A DNA stretch of 64,000 nucleotides from Gemmatimonadota bacterium (GTDB lineage Bacteria; Gemmatimonadota; Gemmatimonadetes; Longimicrobiales; Gaopeijiaceae): positions 83,912 through 147,911 of the forward strand of contig JABDLS010000058.1 in the NCBI GenBank assembly GCA_013002885.1, in the 5' to 3' direction. The notes under the pieces were generated by a model, which did no database searches, had not been told where the DNA came from, and worked only from the letters and a program-made list of their open reading frames with translations. Shown piece after piece: positions 58,315 to 64,000 of the stretch. The stretch's first letter is position 1, and every line of letters begins with the position of its first letter. Made by a program: the position numbers and the translations under genes.

Positions 58315-59957
58315 AGCCGTCCCCTCCTTTCTGGTCGAGCCTTTCGTTCCGGGGCTCCCGCACGGCGAGCCGTCGTGCGACCGCGGCAGGATTGCTGGTC
58401 GTCGCCCTGTGGACGGTCTTCACGCCGCTCGAAGCCCAGGAGACGGGCGGCGACGCCGTCCGGCCCGATGCCGTCGTCGTGGGCAGCAAACCCTTCGCCG
58501 AGTCCTACCTCCTCGCCGAGATGTTCGCCCAGCTTCTGGAGGACCGCGGACACCCCGTCGACCGACGCCTGGGGTTGGGCTCCACCGAAATCGCCTTCGG
58601 TGGCATCCAGGCAGGCGCCGTCGATGTATACCCCGAGTACACGGGCACCGGACTTCTGGCCATCCTCGGCGAGGCTCCACCATCGGGAGCGGTGGAAGCC
58701 TACGCCCGCGTCACCACGGTCTTCGCGGAGCGGTGGGGGGCGCGATGGCTCCCGCCACTGGGCTTCGAGAACACCTACGCCATCGCCGTACGACCAGAGA
58801 CGGCCGACTCCCTCGGCCTCTCCACTCTCTCCGACCTCGCGGAGGTGGCCGAGGCTCTCGTCGCCGGGGTGAGTCCCGATTTCCAGGGACGAGCCGACGG
58901 GCTTCCTGGCTTGCAGGCGGCGTACGATCTGGTGCCCGGGCCCGTTCGCTCGCTGGTACAGTCGGTGAAGTACCAGGCTCTGGTCGAGGGCGAGGTGGAC
59001 TGGATCGACGGGTATTCCACCGACGGCCAGATCGAGCGCTACGGCCTCACGGTACTGAACGACGACCGGGGCTTCTTTCCGCCCTACGACGCCGCCGCGT
59101 TGGTGAGTCGACGTGTCGCCGAAGGGCGTCCGGCAGTCGTGGCGGTCCTCACCGAGTTGTCGGGCCGTATCGACGAGGAGTTCATGCGCGCCCTCAATCG
59201 ACGGGTGGAGATCGACGGGGCCGACGTTGCCGTGGTCGCCGCCGACGCCCTCCGCGAGCTCAGGCTGGTGAAGGGATCACCCGGGGTCCAGGCAGGCGCC
59301 GACGCGGTGGCATCAGGGCCGGACGACTCATTGGTGGCGTACATGTGGGGCCGTCGGGGAGAGACGTGGAATCAGACGCGGCGCCATCTGTTGCTGGTCT
59401 CCCTCTCCCTCCTGGCAGGCCTCTTCGTGGCCATACCTCTGGGGCTGCTCCTCGAGCGCGCCCGTGCCGCAGCGGAGGGTGTGATCCGGGCCGTGGGCGT
59501 TCTGCAGACGGTGCCGAGCATCGCCCTCCTGGCGTTCATGATCCCTCTGCTGGGCATCGGTGTCGCCCCGGCCGTCGTCGCGCTCTTCCTCTATTCCCTT
59601 TTCCCCATCGTCCGCAACACGTACAGCGGCGTCCGCGACGCTGATGGATCCGCGGTGGCTTCGGCCCGGGCCCTGGGAATGACCGAGTGGCAACTCCTCC
59701 GTGAAGTTCGCCTGCCGCTGGCGGCGCCGGTGATCATGGCCGGGGTGCGCACGGCCGCAGTCATCAATGTCGGAACCGCGACCCTGGCGGCGTTCATCGG
59801 CGCCGGCGGCCTGGGTGACCCCATCGTCGCGGGGCTCACCCTCTCCGACACCCGGATGATCCTCTCTGGAGCCATTCCGGCGGCGCTGCTGGCCCTCGTC
59901 GTCGATGCAGGGTTGGGTATGGCCGAGCGGGCCGTGACGCCGGAGGGCGTCGCCTAG
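58311..59957 (+). CDS. Fused substrate-binding protein and ABC permease, OpuBC/EgtU type
   Basis: 548 residues. A signal or anchor helix (about 25-42) is followed by a periplasmic binding domain of the OpuAC/OpuBC class (about 50-340: VVGSKPFAESYLLAEMFAQ, GLGSTEIAFGGIQAG, VYPEYTGTG). The permease domain (about 350-548) has five helices and the EAA loop ASARALGMTEWQLLREVRLP. The class takes up quaternary amines such as glycine betaine, choline and carnitine, and in some bacteria ergothioneine. In the described EgtU proteins the permease comes first and the binding domain last; here the order is reversed. Linkage to egtBD makes ergothioneine or hercynine the leading substrate, by inference. Confidence 0.88.
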   Translation: MKPSPPFWSSLSFRGSRTASRRATAAGLLVVALWTVFTPLEAQETGGDAVRPDAVVVGSKPFAESYLLAEMFAQLLEDRGHPVDRRLGLGSTEIAFGGIQAGAVDVYPEYTGTGLLAILGEAPPSGAVEAYARVTTVFAERWGARWLPPLGFENTYAIAVRPETADSLGLSTLSDLAEVAEALVAGVSPDFQGRADGLPGLQAAYDLVPGPVRSLVQSVKYQALVEGEVDWIDGYSTDGQIERYGLTVLNDDRGFFPPYDAAALVSRRVAEGRPAVVAVLTELSGRIDEEFMRALNRRVEIDGADVAVVAADALRELRLVKGSPGVQAGADAVASGPDDSLVAYMWGRRGETWNQTRRHLLLVSLSLLAGLFVAIPLGLLLERARAAAEGVIRAVGVLQTVPSIALLAFMIPLLGIGVAPAVVALFLYSLFPIVRNTYSGVRDADGSAVASARALGMTEWQLLREVRLPLAAPVIMAGVRTAAVINVGTATLAAFIGAGGLGDPIVAGLTLSDTRMILSGAIPAALLALVVDAGLGMAERAVTPEGVA

Positions 59958-59962
59958 CGGCC

Positions 59963-61246
59963 CTACCGGACGTCTTTCGTGCGCCCTGCCGACGGAGCCT
60001 TCCTCCCACCAGCAATACGGGCGAAATCCGACCCCGCCGGCTCCTGGAAGGCCTCGAGACCGAACTCTGGTAGGATCGCGATGAGGTGGTCGAAGATGTC
60101 GCCCTGGACGCCCTCGTACGTCGCCCACGCCGTGTCGTTGGTGAAGCAGTAGACCTCGATGGGAAGCCCTTTCGGCGTCGGAGCGAGTTGACGCACGAGA
60201 AGTGTCATCTCGTCGTGGACCAGGGGGTGGGCCTTCAGGTAGCTGAAGACGTAGGCCCGAAACGTCCCTGCGTTGGTCAGGCGGCGTGTCTCCGGAACGA
60301 CGTCTTCTCCGGCCTTCTCCTTCTGTGCCCGGTGCCGTGACAGCTCCTCCTGCTTCTTCGCCATGTACTCGTGCAGGAGCTCGAACTTGCTCAGGCGCGC
60401 CACCTCTTCGTCCGTCAGGAACCGCACCGTCGACAGGTCGAGGTGCACGGACCGCTTGATCCGCCTCCCCCCGGACTCGCTCATCCCTCTCCAGTTGCGG
60501 AACGAATCGGAAATGAACCGGTGAGTCGGGATGGTCGTGATGGTCTTGTCCCAATTCTGGATCTTCACCGTGTGCAACGCGATGTCGATGACGTCGCCGT
60601 CGGCGTTGGCCTGGGGCATCTCCACCCAATCGCCGATGCGGATGATGTCGTTGGACATGATCTGCAGACTCGCCACCAGGGACAGGATGGTGTCCCGGAA
60701 GACGAGCATGAGCACCGCCGTGAGGGCTCCGAGTCCCGAGAGGAATACGAGAGGCGACCGGTCGGCGAGAATGGAGATCACGACCACGATGGCCGCGATG
60801 TACACGATGAGCCCCACGACCTGCATGTAGCCCTTGATTGGTCGGCTCTTCGCCTGGGCGTAGGACTCGTTGTAGATGTCGTTGATGGCGTCCAGCAGCG
60901 CACTGAAGGAAAGCGCCGCGGTGAGGACGAGGAAGGCGAGGGCGACCCTCTGTGTGACCAGCGCCGCCACCGCGACGGCGTCGCCGCCCTCCACGATCTG
61001 ATCTGGCGTGAGCCCCAACGCGGGTCCGATTCCGTAGTAGACGACGACCGCCGGAATCGCCCGGGACAGGCGCGAGAGAACGTTCCGTTGGATGATGCGG
61101 TCGTCCCAGGTCGAGGCCGTCCGGGCGGCCACGCGCCGGATGACGTTGCGGAAGACCGTCACCGTCACTCGGTAGGCCAGGAATGCACCCACCAGTAGGG
61201 CGAGTGTCGTCCCGGCTTGGGGGAACCAGGTCGGCATGGACTCCAT
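59963..61246 (-). CDS. MscS-family mechanosensitive channel (YbdG-like)
   Basis: 427 residues. Four or five N-terminal helices, then the MscS pore helix region (LSGLGALTAVLMLVFRDTILSLVAS) and beta domain (IRIGDWVEMPQANADGDVIDIALHT, NWDKTITTIPTH), followed by a long C-terminal domain with an insertion rich in Lys/Glu. The insertion-bearing layout resembles the YbdG/MscM branch. It releases solutes on hypo-osmotic shock. It converges with the ABC permease gene, five bases apart. Confidence 0.9.
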   Translation of the reverse strand: MESMPTWFPQAGTTLALLVGAFLAYRVTVTVFRNVIRRVAARTASTWDDRIIQRNVLSRLSRAIPAVVVYYGIGPALGLTPDQIVEGGDAVAVAALVTQRVALAFLVLTAALSFSALLDAINDIYNESYAQAKSRPIKGYMQVVGLIVYIAAIVVVISILADRSPLVFLSGLGALTAVLMLVFRDTILSLVASLQIMSNDIIRIGDWVEMPQANADGDVIDIALHTVKIQNWDKTITTIPTHRFISDSFRNWRGMSESGGRRIKRSVHLDLSTVRFLTDEEVARLSKFELLHEYMAKKQEELSRHRAQKEKAGEDVVPETRRLTNAGTFRAYVFSYLKAHPLVHDEMTLLVRQLAPTPKGLPIEVYCFTNDTAWATYEGVQGDIFDHLIAILPEFGLEAFQEPAGSDFARIAGGRKAPSAGRTKDVR

Positions 61247-61337
61247 GGGGAAGCTCCGGCTCGGTGGGTCGGTACGCCGCTCGGTGCGGTCGCGCCTGCG
61301 ACGATCGGAAGGACGGCCGGGGAGGTCAAGCGGAGGT

Positions 61338-61366
61338 TTGCCGCCTTGGAGGACGAGGTCTATTGT
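61338..61366 (+). promoter_or_regulatory. Predicted promoter of the YkvI-like gene
   Basis: TTGCCG (61338-61343), 17-base spacer, TATTGT (61361-61366), ending eight bases before the ATG at 61375, so nearly leaderless. Read by eye. Confidence 0.4.
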
Positions 61367-61374
61367 CCGGCGCC

Positions 61375-62463
61375 ATGAGCCAGACTTCCGTCTTCCGCCG
61401 CTACTTCCTCCCCGGATTCCTCTTCCAGTCGGTGGTCATCGCCGGCGGCTACGGGACGGGGGCCGAGCTCTCTGAGTTCTTCCTCACCCAGGGCCCAATG
61501 GGAGGGCTGCTGGCCATCGCGGCGGCCACCGTGGTGTTCAGCGCGGTTTCCATGGCGACCTTCGAGCTGGCGAGGCTCTGGCACGCCTTCGACTATCGAC
61601 GGTTCTTCCAGAGGCTCCTCGGGCCCGGGTGGTGGCTTTTCGAGGCCTGCTACGTAGGCCTGCTCCTCATCGTGCTCGCAGTCGTGGCCGCCGCCTCGGG
61701 CTCCATCATGGCCGACACCTTCGGCGTCAACTACTGGGTTGGCGTGGGGGCCGTCATGCTGGCCGTGGGCGCGCTCGTCTTCGGCGGAAACGACGCCATC
61801 GAGCGGGTCTTCGCCGCATGGTCGTTCGTACTCTACGCCGTGTACATCGTCTTCTTCGTGTGGTGTTTCAGGGAGCTCGGACCCGAGATCTCCGCCGGCC
61901 TGGCATCCGAGCCCGTCGGCAGCGGTTGGGCGTGGGCCGGCCTTCGGTACGCAGGCTACAACCTCGCCGTGATACCGCCGGTGCTCGCCGCCCTGCGGCT
62001 CCACGATACCCGCAGGGAGACCTTCGTGGCGGGCGCCCTCACGGGGCCCATCGCAATGATCCCAGGTCTGCTGTTCTACCTCCCCATGATCGGCCTCTAT
62101 CCGGGCATTCTCGAGGCCACCGTACCTGCCACGGTGCTCCTCGAGCGGCTCGGCTCACGGGGCTTCCAGATCGCCTTCCAGGTCGTCCTCTTCGGAACGC
62201 TCATCGAGACCGGGGCCGGCCTCATCCACGCGGTGAACGAGCGCATCGCCGGCCTCCAGTCCGATCGGGAGAGCGAGATGGCCACCTGGGTGCGCCCGGT
62301 CGTCGCCCTGGGCCTTCTTGGGCTGGGCACCGTAGTGAGCGGCTTCGGGCTGACCGGTCTCATCGCGCGCGGGTACGGCACGTTGACCCTGGGCTTCATC
62401 GCCGTGTACGTGCTCCCGGTGCTCACCATCGGCGTCTGGAGGATCCGGACCGGGCGGCTCTAG
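61375..62463 (+). CDS. YkvI-family membrane transporter
   Basis: 362 residues with about ten helices. Opening VVIAGGYGTGAELSEFF contains the unwound first helix typical of LeuT-fold carriers, and the protein matches the COG3949/YkvI group. Likely a Na+ or H+ coupled transporter of an unknown substrate, acting at the inner membrane. It stands alone on the plus strand between two leftward genes. Confidence 0.83.
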   Translation: MSQTSVFRRYFLPGFLFQSVVIAGGYGTGAELSEFFLTQGPMGGLLAIAAATVVFSAVSMATFELARLWHAFDYRRFFQRLLGPGWWLFEACYVGLLLIVLAVVAAASGSIMADTFGVNYWVGVGAVMLAVGALVFGGNDAIERVFAAWSFVLYAVYIVFFVWCFRELGPEISAGLASEPVGSGWAWAGLRYAGYNLAVIPPVLAALRLHDTRRETFVAGALTGPIAMIPGLLFYLPMIGLYPGILEATVPATVLLERLGSRGFQIAFQVVLFGTLIETGAGLIHAVNERIAGLQSDRESEMATWVRPVVALGLLGLGTVVSGFGLTGLIARGYGTLTLGFIAVYVLPVLTIGVWRIRTGRL

Positions 62464-62519
62464 GAGCCTGCCAGCCCACCCGTCGCGAGCCTCCATGCCG
62501 AGATCCGCGTGTGGCCTCC

Positions 62520-63305
62520 CTACTCGTACAGATCGTCCAGATCTACCCGGGAGAGCTGGAAGAGATAGTCGGCGATCCGCCGACTCACCGCGTCGAAGCA
62601 GTCCCTCCCCTTCTCTGCCGTGGCTCCCGACGGGTCGCCCACGCCTGTGTCATCGGTTACCCGGCTCCACTGGCGCGGCGCCCATGCCCAGCCCTCACGC
62701 ATGGCGGTCAGCTTCCAGGACCGTCCTGACCCTGGGCCGGCCTCGTCGAGAGGGTGCACCAGGTCGGGCCTGAGGTGGAGCACCAGGCTGGTCTCCATCT
62801 CGCCTGCATGATCCCCTGCCTCCCCGAACATGTCCTGGGTTCCGTGAATCCGGAACCAGTCCAGCGTGCTGAGAAAGACGCCCGTGGCAGACTGAAGCTC
62901 GCGGATCATGGCACGGAAGTCGTTGCCTCCATGGCCGTTGAGGACCACCAGACGGTCGAAACCCTGACCCTCGAGGCTCTCGACCACGTCAGCCAACACG
63001 GCTGCCTGGGTACTCGGGTGCATGTTGATGGTCCCGCGGAGATCCATCTGCTGCGCGTTGACCCCGAAGGGCACGGTGGGCAGAACGAGGGTGCGGCACC
63101 CGCGTTCCCATGCCAGCCGACCGGCTTCGGCGGCGATGGCCTCGCTTTCGTACACGTCTGTGGCGTACGGCAGATGCAGGTTGTGGGGCTCGGTGGCTCC
63201 CCAGGGCAGCACCGCGAGCGTGCAGCCTCCGTCGCGGACGGTCGGCCAGGTGGTCTCCGCGAGGATCCAGGGTCGCCCCCCCGCCCCGCTCGGCCGCCGT
63301 GTCAC
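62520..63305 (-). CDS. Creatininase-family amidohydrolase
   Basis: 261 residues. Metal-site residues are present: Glu39 and His41 in GATEPHNLHLP, Asp50, the His of LNGHGGND and the Glu of GDHAGEMETS. The family includes creatininase, the FAPy-deformylase ArfB and the peptidase MftE of mycofactocin synthesis; no mycofactocin genes are near, so the substrate is open. Coupled by an ATGA overlap to the DAACS symporter upstream, which may import its substrate. Confidence 0.88.
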   Translation of the reverse strand: MTRRPSGAGGRPWILAETTWPTVRDGGCTLAVLPWGATEPHNLHLPYATDVYESEAIAAEAGRLAWERGCRTLVLPTVPFGVNAQQMDLRGTINMHPSTQAAVLADVVESLEGQGFDRLVVLNGHGGNDFRAMIRELQSATGVFLSTLDWFRIHGTQDMFGEAGDHAGEMETSLVLHLRPDLVHPLDEAGPGSGRSWKLTAMREGWAWAPRQWSRVTDDTGVGDPSGATAEKGRDCFDAVSRRIADYLFQLSRVDLDDLYE

Positions 63306-64000
63306 CCCGACGTCCCCTCTTCGCGCCTTCGGAGGGCTCCACCCCCAGCAGCGTCCGCGGACGGAAGGGGCGACGGCGTGTCGCCGGACTCAACCTGCGG
63401 CCCGTCGCCCACCCATCGGTCCACCACGACCGCAGTGGTGATCTGGCCCAGGAGGTTGGTCGTACTCCGGAACATGTCCGGAATCCGGTCGATGCCGAGG
63501 AGGATGGAGAGCCCTGACAACGGGATCCCGACGGCGTCCAACGCCGGCGCGAGGGTCACCACCCCCGACGACGGGACCGGAGCGACGGTGAGGGAGACCA
63601 GGAAGGTCGCGAGTATGGCTCCGCCGATGGCGGCGGCTTCGATCTGTACATCGAAGAGGAAGGCCAGGAAGATGATCGCGGCGCCCTGGAAGAGCGCCGA
63701 GCCCGCGCGGTACATCGATGCCCCCAAGGGAAGGACGAGGTCGGCGACGTTCTCCGATACGCCGAGCTTCTTCGTTTCCTCCAGCGTGACCGGGAGCGCG
63801 GCTGCCGTACTCGTCGTCGAGAAGGCGATGGACGCCGCGCCGAAGGTCCCTCCCAGGAAGCGGAGAGGGCCGATCCCACCCACGGCCTTGAGGAAAGGCA
63901 TGTAGACGAGGCCAATGTAGATGCCCAGCGCCAGGATGACGCAGACGACGAAGACCGCGAGGCTCTGAATGAGGCCCCACCCGAGCTGGGCCGTGACGGG
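63302..64000 (-). CDS. DAACS-family dicarboxylate/amino acid:cation symporter (partial)
   Basis: The last 232 residues are inside the window; the N-terminus lies beyond the right edge, and the frame is open to the last base. Match to GltP/DctA carriers is clear: the hairpin-1 region TFGAASIAFSTTSTAAALPVT and the next helix VLPLGASMYRAGSALFQG. The usual NMDGT sodium-site motif after LPLGA reads MYRAGS here, so cation binding may differ. A hydrophilic tail of about 30 residues ends the protein. Confidence 0.9.
   Translation of the reverse strand, partial: PVTAQLGWGLIQSLAVFVVCVILALGIYIGLVYMPFLKAVGGIGPLRFLGGTFGAASIAFSTTSTAAALPVTLEETKKLGVSENVADLVLPLGASMYRAGSALFQGAAIIFLAFLFDVQIEAAAIGGAILATFLVSLTVAPVPSSGVVTLAPALDAVGIPLSGLSILLGIDRIPDMFRSTTNLLGQITTAVVVDRWVGDGPQVESGDTPSPLPSADAAGGGALRRREEGTSG

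Noticed and set aside
62520..63305. Creatininase-family gene as MftE of mycofactocin synthesis.
   Set aside because: No mftA, mftB, mftC, mftD or mftF genes are in the window, and the neighbour is a transporter.

Overview
The window is high-G+C bacterial chromosome packed with genes. Most run leftward in long translationally coupled strings, with ATGA, GTGA, TGATG or CTGA overlaps at many junctions. It encodes a diderm cell with LPS (complete Kdo synthesis plus LptA, LptB and LptC) and an aerobic-type respiratory chain (all fourteen Nuo subunits as separate genes). The gene set (UPF0182, short NuoG, OstA-like LptA with low-complexity tail, EgtB/EgtD) fits Gemmatimonadota or a neighbouring lineage. 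That placement is an inference from gene content, not from an rRNA gene; none is present. No tRNA, rRNA, CRISPR array, insertion sequence or phage gene was seen, and no gene-free stretch exceeds about 210 bases.

Layout. (1) 1-7907, leftward: surface-glycan block. It holds a truncated SAM methyltransferase, a DPM1-like GT2, a YbhN-type flippase-like protein, a YfhO-type membrane protein, a GT4 glycosyltransferase, WecB and a second GT2 with C-terminal membrane helices. (2) 7912-17685, leftward: LPS biogenesis block in a classic order, kdsB-pyrG-kdsA-kdsC-kdsD-lptC-lptA-lptB-rpoN, leading into block 1. (3) 17800-23158, mixed strands: an orphan TrpG/PabA amidotransferase, an unrecognised zinc-ribbon membrane protein, glutamine-dependent NadE and a CtpA-like protease. 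(4) 23182-31271, leftward: DUF177-rpmF-plsX-fabH-fabD-fabG-acpP-fabF-ispF-dedA-xerD, i.e. fatty-acid and phospholipid initiation linked to ribosomal protein L32. (5) 31357-38707, leftward: pgm-UPF0182-sucC-sucD-CBS-ndk. (6) 38765-53375, leftward: nuoA to nuoN, proton-pumping complex I. (7) 53602-55092, rightward: dcd, a small exported glycine-zipper protein and a TfoX-N protein. (8) 55141-59957: ergothioneine genes egtB-egtD, divergent from a two-gene ABC importer of the OpuC type whose binding protein and permease are one polypeptide. (9) 59963-64000: MscS-type channel, YkvI-like transporter, creatininase-family hydrolase and a truncated DAACS symporter.

Most promising. The egtBD/ABC pair suggests coupled synthesis and uptake of ergothioneine or a related betaine, with a binding-protein-first fusion. 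The left block looks like a membrane-lipid-linked sugar loading, flipping and transfer system. At least two coupled junctions in the left block appear to start translation at CTG. A recurrent promoter form (TTGACN, 18-bp spacer, TANCTT) and several near-leaderless starts can be read by eye. Nearly all the rest is well-known core metabolism.
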